64,000 nucleotides of DNA from Acetobacter sp. (lineage in GTDB: Bacteria; Pseudomonadota; Alphaproteobacteria; Acetobacterales; Acetobacteraceae), in the NCBI GenBank assembly GCA_017413025.1, contig JAFPVE010000008.1, positions 1-64,000 on the forward strand. The letters run 5' to 3'. How positions within the stretch are numbered: the first letter of the stretch is position 1; every line of letters starts with the position of its first letter. Shown here in pieces: positions 53,988-63,177 of the stretch. The notes under the pieces were generated by a model. That model searched no databases. It had not been told where the DNA came from and saw only the letters and a list, made by a program, of their open reading frames with translations. The position numbers and the translations under genes are program-made.

Positions 53988-55091
53988 ATGACAGCTCATA
54001 AATCCCATACCCATTTTACGGTGACCCATAACACAAAAACTTCTGCGGCTGATCGGGAACGCGCTTTGCAAAACCCCGGGTTTGGTAGCACATTTACGGA
54101 TCATATGGTGTTTGTCACCTATACAGCGGGGAAGGGCTGGCATTCGGCAAGAATTGTGCCCTATCAACCTTTGGTGTTAGAGCCTTCGGCTTTGGTTTTC
54201 CATTATGGGCAGGAAATTTTTGAAGGGCTGAAAGCCTATCGGGCAGAGGATGGGCGTCTTCTTTTGTTCCGTCCTGAGGCGAATGCCTATCGGTTTCGGA
54301 AATCGGCTGAACGTTTGGCGATGGCTGATTTGCCTGAAGAACTTTTTATAGAGGCGATTTCGCAGCTCGTGCGTGTCGATGAAGCATGGATTCCGCCACA
54401 AGAAGTCGGTGCGTTATACCTCCGCCCGTTTATGATTGCTACAGAGGCGGCTTTGGGCGTTCGTCCCTCTTCGACGTTTGAATTTATTGTGATTGCTTGT
54501 GCTGTGGGAGATTATTTTTCAGCAGAGTCTGGGGTTGTTTCTGTTTGGGTTGAGAAAAATTTTGCGCGCACCTCACGCGGAGGGACAGGGATTGCCAAAT
54601 GTGGGGGCAATTATGCTGCCAGCCTTGTGGCACAAATGGAAGGTAAAGCGAACGGCTGCCATCAGGTGTTATTTCTTGATGCCTACGAACGCCGTTGGAT
54701 CGAAGAAATGGGCGGTATGAATGTGATGATGGTGTTTGATGACGGCACGCTTCAAACCCCGCCTTTAACAGAGGGTACCATTTTACATGGCATTACGCGT
54801 GACTCTTTACTTACCTTAGCCCGCGATAAAGGGCTAACGGTTTCTGAGGCACCTTATGCTCTTGATCAATTGTATCACGACGTTCAAAGCGGACGCTTGA
54901 AAGAAGTTTTTGCCTGTGGTACAGCAGCGGTTGTAACGCCGATAGGTTCTTTTAAGAGCAGTGCGGGCACGTGTGTCATCGGTGACGGGCAGACAATAGG
55001 TCCTGTGACGAGTCTTTTACGTCAAAGCCTGTGTGATATTCAATTTGGTCGTGCGCCTGATCCGCATGGATGGGTTAAGGTGATTCAGTAA
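53988..55091 (+). CDS. ilvE: Branched-chain amino acid aminotransferase
   Basis: Fold-type IV PLP transaminase for Leu, Ile and Val. At 367 residues it belongs to the longer (BCAT/group II) class. PLP lysine K204 is in GIAKCGGNYAAS. FHYGQEIFEGLKAYR, YLRPFMIATEA, GGMNVMMVF and CGTAAVVTPIG are family signatures. TAGGAGAG lies before the ATG. It is followed 14 nt later by polA, so co-transcription is likely although the functions are unrelated. Confidence 0.96.
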   Translation: MTAHKSHTHFTVTHNTKTSAADRERALQNPGFGSTFTDHMVFVTYTAGKGWHSARIVPYQPLVLEPSALVFHYGQEIFEGLKAYRAEDGRLLLFRPEANAYRFRKSAERLAMADLPEELFIEAISQLVRVDEAWIPPQEVGALYLRPFMIATEAALGVRPSSTFEFIVIACAVGDYFSAESGVVSVWVEKNFARTSRGGTGIAKCGGNYAASLVAQMEGKANGCHQVLFLDAYERRWIEEMGGMNVMMVFDDGTLQTPPLTEGTILHGITRDSLLTLARDKGLTVSEAPYALDQLYHDVQSGRLKEVFACGTAAVVTPIGSFKSSAGTCVIGDGQTIGPVTSLLRQSLCDIQFGRAPDPHGWVKVIQ

Positions 55092-55105
55092 GCGTATGAC
55101 GCTTG

Positions 55106-57958
55106 ATGATAATGGATCATACCCCGCATTTAGTACTTGTAGACGGTAGCGGTTTTATTTTTCGCGCCTTTCATGCCCTTCCTCCGATGACAAACCCTGA
55201 AGGGGTGCCTGTGAACGCAGTGTATGGGTTTACGACCATGCTTGTTCGCTTGATACAAGAGATGGCGGGGACACATCTTGCTGTGGTGTTTGATGCCAGT
55301 CGGGAAACTTTTCGTACACAATTATATCCTCTTTATAAGGCGCATCGTCCTGATGTGCCGGAGGAATTACGCCCACAATTTAGCCTTATCCGTGAGGCAA
55401 CTCAGGCTTTTGGTCTACAAGGTATTGAGTTGCCCGGTTGGGAAGCAGATGATCTGATCGCTTCGTATGCAACAAAAATCCAAGATTTGGGGGGAACATG
55501 TACCATCGTTTCTTCTGATAAAGATTTAATGCAACTTGTCGGGGCAAAAGTGCATATGTACGACCCGATTAAGCAAAAAATGATCGGGCTTGCCGAAGTC
55601 GAAGCAAAATTCGGTGTTCTTCCTGAAAAAGTGGCTGAAGTACAAGCCTTAATGGGAGATTCGAGCGATAATGTGCCCGGTGTGCCCGGCATAGGTCCCA
55701 AAACAGCCGCCGCACTGATTACAGAATATGGTACACTTGAACGTGTGCTTGCCGCAACAGCAACAATGAAACCCTCAAAACGCCGTACTGTATTGCAAGA
55801 TCATGCTGAGGACGCACGGATTTCGTTGCGCCTTGTCACGTTAGAGCGTCATGTTCCGCTTCCTGTACCGATTGCTGATTTAGCGCTTGTTTCTCCTCAA
55901 CAAGAAACTTTGATTCCATGGCTTGAACGGATGGGGTTTCGTTCTGTTATAGCGCGTTTAACACGTCATCAAAATCAACCGCAAAAAAATCAAATACACA
56001 TGGTACACATGGGGGAACAGGCAGAATGTCAAGCCCAGACGTCCTCTGATAATCCTCACGAACACGCATTAAACAGTGAGAACGCGCGTCTCTCTATTTT
56101 GTCCCGTTATGTACGTGTGCCTTATGGTCCTTATGAAACCATTCGTACGGCAGAGGCTTTGCAAGCATGGGTTGATAAAGCCTCTCAAAAAGGGATTTGT
56201 GCTGTTGATACAGAAACAAACGGGTTAGACCCCTTAAAAGCGACTCTTTTAGGGTTTTCATTAGCTTATGTACCGGGAAAAGCGTGTTATGTCCCTTTAC
56301 GGCATGAAAACACTTTAGAAAAACCCACGGGTGCGCAGCTTGAAGCCTCAAAAGCGCTTCACATATTAAAGCCGCTCCTTGAAAATACGTCTGTTTTGAA
56401 AATTTTTCATAACGCGAAATTTGATCTTCTCGTATTAAAAACAGCCTGCTCTTTCTTACAAATTCCTCTTCAAGACATAACCCCGATAGACGATACAATG
56501 CTCATTTCTTACAGCCAATCTGCTGGCTTGCATGGGCAAAGTATGGATGAGTTGTCGGAACGTTATTTAGCACATACGCCTATCTCATACGACGATGTGA
56601 CAGGCACAGGGCGGGCGCGTATTCCTTTTGCACAGGTTTCTATAGAAAAAGCCACAGAATATGCCGCAGAAGATGCCGATGTCACAGTACGCTTGTGGCA
56701 TGTCTTGCGCCCTGAATTGCGTGTGCGTCAGGCGCTTGCTCTTTATGAGTATATTGAGCGCCCGCTTATGCCTATTTTGGCAGATATGGAACAAGTAGGG
56801 ATTGCTGTTGATTTGGGCGAATTAAGCCGCCTTTCAGAAGATTTTGAAAAGCGTATGCATGGTTTAGAACAGGAAATTTACCAACTTGCTGGACGTGATT
56901 TTGCGATTGGATCTCCAAAACAGCTTGGGGAAATTTTATTTGATGAAATGGGGCTGATAGGTGGGCGTAAAGGACGAAAAGGCGCTTGGAGTACGGATTC
57001 AGAGATTTTGCAGAGCTTGGCGGATCAAGGGCATTTGTTACCCGTGCGTGTGTTAGAGTGGCGGCAATTAGCCAAACTTAAAAGCACTTATACAGATGCA
57101 CTGTTACGCCAAGCGAGCATTAAAAGCCGTGTGCATACGTCTTTTCAAATGGCGGGGACAACAACAGGGCGGCTTTCTTCTTCCGACCCCAATCTTCAAA
57201 ATATTCCTATTCGTACCGAAGAGGGTACACGTATTCGGCGAGCTTTTATAGCCCCGCGAGGGTGTAGATTGATTTCAGCTGATTATTCTCAAATTGAATT
57301 ACGTTTACTAGCTCATGCGGCAGATATTCCCGCTTTGCGAGAGGCATTTGCAGAGGGGCAAGATATTCACACCCGTACAGCGTCAGAAGTGTTTGGTATT
57401 CCGTTAGAAAATATGGATCCGTTGATTCGTAGGCGTGCAAAAGCCATCAATTTTGGGATTATTTACGGTATTTCTGCTTTTGGGCTTGCGCGTCAATTAG
57501 GTATTTCTGCGAGCGAGGCAAAAACTTATATAGAGACTTATTTTGCCCGTTACCCGGGTATACGAGACTATATGGAGCACACAAAAGAGGAAGCCCGCCA
57601 AAAAGGCTATGTTCTTACTCTTTTTGGACGACGTTGTTATGTGCCGGGGATTACCGACAAACACGCCGCGCGTCGTCACTATGCCGAACGGCAAGCCATT
57701 AACGCGCCCTTACAAGGCGGGGCGGCAGATATTATTAAACGGGCTATGGTGCGTTTGCCTGCTGCTTTACGGGTCGCAGGGTTACATTCGGCACATATGT
57801 TATTACAAGTCCATGATGAGCTCCTTTTTGAAGCCGACGAAGTCGAGTCCGAAGCTGTTGCTGTTGAGGTGCGTCGTGTTATGGAATCAGCGGCTCAATT
57901 ACGTGTTCCGTTAGTGGTGGAAACGGGGATTGGTCAAAATTGGGCAGAAGCGCATTAA
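55106..57958 (+). CDS. polA: DNA polymerase I
   Basis: Repair and Okazaki-fragment polymerase of about 950 residues with all three activities. The N-terminal 5'-3' exonuclease has VDGSGFIFRAFHALPP, WEADDLIA and GDSSDNVPGVPGIGPKTA. The 3'-5' proofreading domain has an intact DTETNGLDP with the Asp and Glu present. The polymerase domain has TTGRLSSSDPNLQNIP, DYSQIELRLLAHAA, KAINFGIIYG and QVHDELLFE. A spacer near residues 300-330 is Gln/Asn/Glu-rich and unlike relatives. ATGs at 55106 and 55112 are possible starts. Confidence 0.98.
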   Translation: MIMDHTPHLVLVDGSGFIFRAFHALPPMTNPEGVPVNAVYGFTTMLVRLIQEMAGTHLAVVFDASRETFRTQLYPLYKAHRPDVPEELRPQFSLIREATQAFGLQGIELPGWEADDLIASYATKIQDLGGTCTIVSSDKDLMQLVGAKVHMYDPIKQKMIGLAEVEAKFGVLPEKVAEVQALMGDSSDNVPGVPGIGPKTAAALITEYGTLERVLAATATMKPSKRRTVLQDHAEDARISLRLVTLERHVPLPVPIADLALVSPQQETLIPWLERMGFRSVIARLTRHQNQPQKNQIHMVHMGEQAECQAQTSSDNPHEHALNSENARLSILSRYVRVPYGPYETIRTAEALQAWVDKASQKGICAVDTETNGLDPLKATLLGFSLAYVPGKACYVPLRHENTLEKPTGAQLEASKALHILKPLLENTSVLKIFHNAKFDLLVLKTACSFLQIPLQDITPIDDTMLISYSQSAGLHGQSMDELSERYLAHTPISYDDVTGTGRARIPFAQVSIEKATEYAAEDADVTVRLWHVLRPELRVRQALALYEYIERPLMPILADMEQVGIAVDLGELSRLSEDFEKRMHGLEQEIYQLAGRDFAIGSPKQLGEILFDEMGLIGGRKGRKGAWSTDSEILQSLADQGHLLPVRVLEWRQLAKLKSTYTDALLRQASIKSRVHTSFQMAGTTTGRLSSSDPNLQNIPIRTEEGTRIRRAFIAPRGCRLISADYSQIELRLLAHAADIPALREAFAEGQDIHTRTASEVFGIPLENMDPLIRRRAKAINFGIIYGISAFGLARQLGISASEAKTYIETYFARYPGIRDYMEHTKEEARQKGYVLTLFGRRCYVPGITDKHAARRHYAERQAINAPLQGGAADIIKRAMVRLPAALRVAGLHSAHMLLQVHDELLFEADEVESEAVAVEVRRVMESAAQLRVPLVVETGIGQNWAEAH

Positions 57959-57981
57959 AAAGAGCGTATGAACGTCATCAA

Positions 57982-58020
57982 TAAACATTATAAGTAAACA
58001 TTATAAGTAAACATTATAAA
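57982..58020. repeat. Three tandem copies of a 13-nt unit
   Basis: TAAACATTATAAG repeats at 57982 and 57995, with a final copy at 58008 ending in A instead of G. It lies between polA and the acyltransferase gene, directly before its AGGGGGG ribosome site, and could alter spacing or promoter use. Confidence 0.85.
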
Positions 58021-58037
58021 CAGGGGGGCATAGTCAA

Positions 58038-58820
58038 ATGGGACACGTGAACGTTAAAGAATCTTTTCTCGGTAAAGCGGTCCGTTTTTATGGTTCTCTT
58101 GTGGTTATGGGGGGGATTTTTCTTTCTTTAGACATAGGGTCATGGGTGATACGGCGTTGTTGGACCGAAGGGGAACGGCGTCAACAAATAGGGCGGCGTT
58201 GGCTACATCTGTTATCACGTTTTAGTGTGTGGTATTTGCACAAAGCGGGGATTTTGGCGTGCGACGCACAGGCTTTACATGCCTTGCGTGGGGAAAAATC
58301 CGTGATTCTTATTGCCAATCATCCCTCGCGTTTGGATAGTTTGATTTTAGCCTCACTATTGCCTCGTGTTGTGTGTGTCACAAAAGCGTCTATTTGGGAG
58401 CGTCCTATTTTAGGGAGTACCCTTCAAACAGCGGGGTATATTCGTCATGATACGCTCTTACGCGTTCTCGCCCCGGCAAGTGCCCATTTGAAAGCAGGGG
58501 GGCAAGTGCTTCTTTTCCCAGAAGGAACACGCGCCCATGCAGGGGCTTCGCCGAACCCCTTACAAACAGGCTTTGCCGCGATTGCCCAATGCACTGGCGC
58601 CCCTATTCAAGTGGTTTTGATAGAAACAACCAACCCGTATTTATCGCAAGGGTGGCGTTATTATAAAATACCTCCTTTACCGATTGCCTATCGTATAAGC
58701 CTAGGACCGATCTTTTCCGCTCCTCGTGATGAAGCCAGTGCCCGCGCGTTGGTCGAGCAAGTTGATGCGTGCTTCAAAGAGGCTCTTACGAAAAATAAAA
58801 CGATAAAAAAGAAAGCATAA
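58038..58820 (+). CDS. 1-acyl-sn-glycerol-3-phosphate acyltransferase (PlsC family)
   Basis: A membrane-associated acyltransferase of 260 residues that makes phosphatidic acid or acylates a lipid precursor. An N-terminal hydrophobic segment (FYGSLVVMGGIFLSLDIGSW) anchors it. The catalytic block NHPSRLDS (NHx4D) is followed about 80 residues later by FPEGTRAHAG. The C-terminus is Lys-rich (KNKTIKKKA). AGGGGGG lies 10 nt before the ATG, and a tandem repeat sits just upstream. Some family members act on ornithine lipids or LPS, so the substrate is not certain. Confidence 0.88.
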   Translation: MGHVNVKESFLGKAVRFYGSLVVMGGIFLSLDIGSWVIRRCWTEGERRQQIGRRWLHLLSRFSVWYLHKAGILACDAQALHALRGEKSVILIANHPSRLDSLILASLLPRVVCVTKASIWERPILGSTLQTAGYIRHDTLLRVLAPASAHLKAGGQVLLFPEGTRAHAGASPNPLQTGFAAIAQCTGAPIQVVLIETTNPYLSQGWRYYKIPPLPIAYRISLGPIFSAPRDEASARALVEQVDACFKEALTKNKTIKKKA

Positions 58821-58832
58821 AGCTCTATTTTA

Positions 58833-58868
58833 ATAAAAAAAGTTTTTTAGATAAAAAAAGTTTTCTAG
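58833..58868. repeat. Two tandem copies of an 18-nt unit
   Basis: ATAAAAAAAGTTTTTTAG (58833-58850) is followed by ATAAAAAAAGTTTTCTAG (58851-58868), one base different. It lies at the edge of the hsdR remnant and could mark a junction of the rearranged island. Confidence 0.8.
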
Positions 58869-58871
58869 GCA

Positions 58872-59467
58872 CTACCCCCTACACAACATGTGCTCTTTCT
58901 GAAGTTTCCTCTGACGCCTTAAAAAGGAGGGGTTGGAACTGTGTAAAAGCGTGTTGAATGGAGAGAATAGGGGCATTGAGTTGACGTGTGGCGTCGGGAA
59001 TACCGCCATATTTGAGGCGGAGAAGGTCTGGGAGTTTGTTTTGATCGAGCTCTTCAATACCACAGGTCACATACTGCCCGAGCACAAAATCAATAAAACT
59101 ACGTAATTTATCATCACACGCGGCGAGAATATGTTCTTTTGCGCGTCGGCGCGTTCTTGGCGGGTCATAGTCGGGCGGGCAAAAGCGATGTAAGCGAGCA
59201 CATCAAACAAATCACTTTTATCATTTGCCACCATAGCGCGAATATTTTTAAGCGCCTCTTTTCCAAAACCGCGCTCCTCTAACGCCGTTAGAAGCGTACG
59301 GCGTGTTTCTGGATTGCCCCAAAGCCTGCGGAGCTCGTCCTCATCTTTGAATAAACGCCATATAAAGGGTTCTGTTGTCTGCTGCGGTGACGCGCACACA
59401 ATAATCGGGATTTGTGCTGATGTTCTGGTCACTTTTCCTTTGGTTAATCAGGTCACGCACTTCTCTT
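58872..59467 (-). pseudogene. Deleted and frameshifted copy of type I restriction subunit gene hsdR
   Basis: On the minus strand the sequence first reads VRDLINQRKSDQNISTNP then DYCVRVTAAD, which fits the second helicase region of EcoEI-type HsdR proteins. At about 59357 it jumps, with a frame change, into LFKDEDELRRLWGNPETR of the C-terminal domain. From 59357 to 58932 it is almost identical to the real hsdR 3' part at 63207-63633, apart from four substitutions and one T missing in a T-run at 59137-59140 that shifts the frame. It then ends in its own tail (KASEETSERAHVV). No start, helicase motifs or nuclease domain remain. A dead copy. Confidence 0.85.
58932..59357 (-). repeat. Left direct repeat of the RM island (hsdR 3' segment)
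   Basis: This 426-nt segment matches 63207-63633 in the same orientation, with four substitutions and one indel by eye. The repeats bound the methyltransferase, endonuclease and DUF3644 genes. They provide homology for recombination that would delete the whole cassette. Confidence 0.92.
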
Positions 59468-59661
59468 TTAGTTTTTTAGTTTTTTCTATTTACATTTTGC
59501 TGTTACTTGTACTACGACTATAAGGAATATAATATTCTATAATACATATATAATACATAGATATAGAACTCTTTATAAAAAGTAATAGTTTGATATTGTA
59601 ATCTTTTTATAAGACTGATACTATAAAATAATCGCGACTAGTAAATGGAAATTTTAGTAAG

Positions 59662-61308
59662 ATGATGACATTAGAAGTTATCAATAGAGAAATGATGGAA
59701 AGTATTTCATCATCTAAGATAGCTCAAGAATTAAACGTCTCAGCAGCATCAGTAAATAATTGGATTAAAGCAGGTTATCTTGAGCGAGTGGGGCGAGGGT
59801 TGGTTTCAAGAGAATCTTATAAAACCTTTTGTGCTGAAATGGTTGGTAGTCAAAAATTAAATAAACGCGCTAATAAGCAATATCAAAAACAACATACTCC
59901 TAAAGTGGAGTCTTTTAATTTTGGGAAATTGTTCACTTTGAGTTTTAATGAAGTTGTTGGAGAAACATTAAGCCAGTCTTATGAGAAATCTCTTTCGTCT
60001 TCACATAAGAATAAGGAAGGAATTTATTATACGCCGTTAGATGTTTGTCGCGATTTCTTTAGTGAAATTGATATAGATATAAATGATGGAACTAGGTTTT
60101 GTGATCCATGTTGTGGAAGTGGGAATTTTATTATTGCAGCGTTAGAGGCGGGTATTAGTCCAAAGAATATAACGGGTTTTGATGTAGATCCGATTGCTGT
60201 AGAAATTGCGAAACGGCGTTTTTATGAGTATACAGGTTGTACAACCTGTGACATTCGTGTTGAAGATTTTTTGGAGATGAGTTGTGTTTCTGAAGGAAAT
60301 TTAGCCTTTGATATAGTAATGACAAATCCCCCATGGGGAAAAAAAATATCTAGAGAAAGAAGGGAACGTATTTCACAGCAGCTCGGATTTACAGAGGCAA
60401 AGGATACGTTAGCACTTGTATTGGCTAAGGCGATGCTGACTATAAAGCCATGTGGTTATGTTGGATTTTTAATGCCAGATGCTTTTTTTTACGTTGCTGC
60501 ATTTAGACAAGTAAGAGAGTTATTATTAGATTGGCGTCTTACTTCGTTGCATGATTATGGTAATATTTTTTCAGGTGTTCAGGCACAGGCGAAATCGGTT
60601 ATAGCATGTAAGGCTAAACCTTTTTCGCATACGTTAGTGACTTGTAAAACAAAAAAATCAAAACATGAACGATTACAGGAATCGTTTAAATCTAATCCTG
60701 AATCTATTATCAATTTTGAAGTGGATGCTAATGAGTCTCGTGTTTTAATGGAGATGATGAGCAGAGAACACGATACTCTAAAAGGAAGAGCTTCATGGGG
60801 TTTAGGGATTGTTACGGGTAATAACAAGAAATTTATTGCAAACGTGCATCACGATGGTTATATACCCGTGTACAAAGGGTCTGAAATTAACTCTAAATAT
60901 CTTGGTAGACCCACCTGCTTTATTCCCGATGATATGACTTTATATCAACAAGTTGCGCCAAGGCAACTTTATGAATCTCAAGAAAAATTGATTTATCGGT
61001 TTATATGTTCTGAATTAGTTTTCTATTTTGATACAAATAAAACTTACATATTAAATAGTGCAAACATGCTCGTTGTCGAGAAAAATTTTCCAGTTAATAT
61101 GAAGAAACTTTCTGCATATTTGAACTCTAAAATTATAAGTTGGTTTCATAAAAAAATGTTTCAAACATATAAAGTTCTTCGGTCTAATCTGGAGCAAATA
61201 CCTATATATTCTGACTTTTTAAATTCTACAGAGAAATTTTGTGAAGAGTCTTTTTTGGAATATCTTGGTATTGGCAAAAATGAAAAGGGATATTTTATGA
61301 AAGCGTAA
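59662..61308 (+). CDS. Type II adenine-N6 DNA methyltransferase with N-terminal HTH
   Basis: A 548-residue DNA methylase. Motif I (DPCCGSGNF, residues 148-156) binds SAM, FDVDPIAVEIAKRRF follows, and motif IV NPPW at 222-225 is the catalytic amino-methylase signature, with the class gamma order found in TaqI/Eco57I-type enzymes. The last about 150 residues are a likely target-recognition/TaqI-C region ending in YKVLRSNLEQIPIYS. Residues about 17-40 (SKIAQELNVSAASVNNWIKAGYL) form a helix-turn-helix, possibly for DNA binding or autoregulation. It converges with the endonuclease gene, 6 nt between stops. It protects host DNA against that enzyme. Confidence 0.9.
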   Translation: MMTLEVINREMMESISSSKIAQELNVSAASVNNWIKAGYLERVGRGLVSRESYKTFCAEMVGSQKLNKRANKQYQKQHTPKVESFNFGKLFTLSFNEVVGETLSQSYEKSLSSSHKNKEGIYYTPLDVCRDFFSEIDIDINDGTRFCDPCCGSGNFIIAALEAGISPKNITGFDVDPIAVEIAKRRFYEYTGCTTCDIRVEDFLEMSCVSEGNLAFDIVMTNPPWGKKISRERRERISQQLGFTEAKDTLALVLAKAMLTIKPCGYVGFLMPDAFFYVAAFRQVRELLLDWRLTSLHDYGNIFSGVQAQAKSVIACKAKPFSHTLVTCKTKKSKHERLQESFKSNPESIINFEVDANESRVLMEMMSREHDTLKGRASWGLGIVTGNNKKFIANVHHDGYIPVYKGSEINSKYLGRPTCFIPDDMTLYQQVAPRQLYESQEKLIYRFICSELVFYFDTNKTYILNSANMLVVEKNFPVNMKKLSAYLNSKIISWFHKKMFQTYKVLRSNLEQIPIYSDFLNSTEKFCEESFLEYLGIGKNEKGYFMKA

Positions 61309-61314
61309 AATAAA

Positions 61315-61878
61315 TTATTGACTATCAGGAAACAAAGATACAATCTCCGAATATTCTAATAAACGTTCTAGATATTTCTCATAATGGTATGCTAGCGTTT
61401 TCTCGTTAATGTGGAACTGTCCTTCTCCTTCATTCCCTTTGTGTTGTTTGTTAGAATAAAAAATTTTATCATCTGTACTAATATCAATACTATTCATTTT
61501 AAAAATGAGTGTTTTGTCGTAGAAAAATAATACATAGTATAAAACTTCGAACTGGTCTCTTTTTATTTGTTGGATATTACAATCAAACTGATAAGATTGC
61601 CAATCATTGAAAGGAATGTAACGGTTTTTAGGGGTGAAAGTCTGATTTTGTAATTCTTTAATTACAGTTTCTAACTGACTTGAATTTTTGTGTTTTTCTT
61701 GAACAATAGAAGATTTCACTTCTATACGACTATTAGAATTAGGATCATATAAATCGTGGAATTGATTGTGTCCCTTTTCTAGATTGAATAACTTTTGAAT
61801 GATGTCTTCGGCGATTTGCCCAACCCGTCGTGTGTTTTGATTAAAAATCCAATCACGCAATTTTTCCCCTGTTTTCAT
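61315..61878 (-). CDS. Probable type II restriction endonuclease (PD-(D/E)XK)
   Basis: A 187-residue protein from the ATG at 61878, which has AAGGA 7 nt upstream and lies 11 nt past the DUF3644 stop. A longer form to 61941 would overlap that gene. The candidate nuclease core is E24 in VGQIAEDIIQKLF, D45 in LYDPNS, and E53-x-K55 in RIEVKSS, matching a PD-(D/E)XK site. No homologue is recognised by name. The convergent methylase and the tight link to DUF3644 strongly suggest it is the cutting enzyme. The cleavage site cannot be inferred. Confidence 0.72.
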   Translation of the reverse strand: MKTGEKLRDWIFNQNTRRVGQIAEDIIQKLFNLEKGHNQFHDLYDPNSNSRIEVKSSIVQEKHKNSSQLETVIKELQNQTFTPKNRYIPFNDWQSYQFDCNIQQIKRDQFEVLYYVLFFYDKTLIFKMNSIDISTDDKIFYSNKQHKGNEGEGQFHINEKTLAYHYEKYLERLLEYSEIVSLFPDSQ

Positions 61879-61888
61879 ATATTTTTCC

Positions 61889-63112
61889 TTAATCTTTTTT
61901 GATTTTGAAACTTTTGATTTTTGAAAATTCATCTTTATCACGAACTTTTTTTTCTAGAAAATCGAGCCATTTTTTTGAATAAGTGTAATCTTTATGTGCC
62001 TTGTGATAGATGCAATAGTCCTTATGAGTGTCTTCCGGTGGTCGTTCGCTTTTTGATGTTGGTCTGACTTCATACAAATACACGGCTTGAGTATGGTTGT
62101 ATATTGTGAAGTCTTCTTTTGTGTTTTCCTTTATCATAGAGCAAATCTTTCTGGGTTTGTAAGGGTAAAGTTCATCACTGCTTACTTTCTCTTTCTGTAT
62201 GAGAACGTTGTGGATTTCTTTTTCTTCACGAGAGATAGGATCAATAAATTGGTGATATGCCTTACTTTTAGATGTGTTAAGTAATGTATAACAAACATTG
62301 ATTTGATATGCAAGGTCTCGTTTTTCATCATCTGAGAGATCTTTTTGAAGATTAGCATCTAGAGCTTCTAGCTCTGGTGTAAGATCATACCGTTGAAATG
62401 TTTGAACTTGTTCTAAATTGAGACGGGAGAATTGTAACGCAAATGATAGATCATTTCGTAAAGAGGTTTTTTCTCCAAAAAGTTCACATAATGCTTGATC
62501 AAAATTAAGACAACATGCTTGAAATAGAGGGTAAAAATTTTTCTCTCCTTTACGGAGTAGGATATGTTCAACCTCGTTGCGGATCTTGATAATAGCTTCA
62601 AGGTTGTTTTTTATTCCTTTGGATAGAGGAAAATCAGCATGTTTAAGCATTTGGCTAAGTAAAAGAGTACGACCCTCTTTGTCTTTGATGATTGGTAATT
62701 CTTTCTTTTTCTCGTAATATTCGTGAAGTAAATATGTCCATGCAATACAAGCAAGAACAGAGAAAATCTCAGTTTTAAAAACAACTGCAGGGCTGTTAAA
62801 TATTTGCACCGCAAGGATCATAGCTTCACGGGAGCGGATAAGTCTTTCATCGTCGTAGTAATTAAGTCCTGTTTTTTGGTCATACGATTCCTTTTTTTGA
62901 ATAAAGAAATCAACATCATTTTCGCTAGCAGGTTTAATTAAGTTGTTTTGTTTAACTTCAGTTATTCTAGCACTGTTAATGGTAGAAGGACGCCCTCTGT
63001 TAATAAGGTCTTGAATATCTTGATTCCGCCATTTTCGATCAAGAAGGGCTTTAATAATACGCTGCTCTTCTTCCGTTAAAGAACCTTTGCTGTTTCTGTT
63101 ATGTTTTGCCAT
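61889..63112 (-). CDS. DUF3644 protein of the RM cassette
   Basis: A 407-residue protein. Residues about 10-55 (LTEEEQRIIKALLDRKW to SARITEVKQNN) look like a DNA-binding helical domain. The following region (DERLIRSREAMILAVQIFNSP, FSVLACIAWTYLLHEYY, KIRNEVEHILL) matches DUF3644, which has the RNxxxH/HEPN-like look of helical domains (RNEVEH). DUF3644 genes are frequent in defence islands but their role is not known. It precedes the endonuclease in one transcript, 10 nt away. Possible roles are a control protein or a nuclease partner; both are inference. Confidence 0.75.
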   Translation of the reverse strand: MAKHNRNSKGSLTEEEQRIIKALLDRKWRNQDIQDLINRGRPSTINSARITEVKQNNLIKPASENDVDFFIQKKESYDQKTGLNYYDDERLIRSREAMILAVQIFNSPAVVFKTEIFSVLACIAWTYLLHEYYEKKKELPIIKDKEGRTLLLSQMLKHADFPLSKGIKNNLEAIIKIRNEVEHILLRKGEKNFYPLFQACCLNFDQALCELFGEKTSLRNDLSFALQFSRLNLEQVQTFQRYDLTPELEALDANLQKDLSDDEKRDLAYQINVCYTLLNTSKSKAYHQFIDPISREEKEIHNVLIQKEKVSSDELYPYKPRKICSMIKENTKEDFTIYNHTQAVYLYEVRPTSKSERPPEDTHKDYCIYHKAHKDYTYSKKWLDFLEKKVRDKDEFSKIKSFKIKKD

Positions 63113-63145
63113 ATTGCGGCTATTTACTTTACTACTATACTTTGC

Positions 63146-63177
63146 CCCTAATAGGGTATTATAGGAGTAATATTACT
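63146..63177. promoter_or_regulatory. Palindromes upstream of the DUF3644 gene
   Basis: CCCTA-A-TAGGG at 63146-63156 and AGTAATATTACT at 63166-63177 are two near-perfect palindromes about 34 to 65 nt before the DUF3644 ATG. They overlap the last codons of hsdR. Their position suits operators for an HTH regulator, as in RM C-boxes, but no box family is recognised. Confidence 0.35.

Noticed and set aside
57982..58020. Possible CRISPR-like repeats
   Set aside because: The units are directly tandem, 13 nt long, with no spacers and no cas genes nearby.
59067..59432. A 121-codon minus-strand ORF as a stand-alone protein
   Set aside because: It only joins two out-of-frame pieces of the hsdR remnant; the first 26 residues are the RVTA segment read in the wrong frame.
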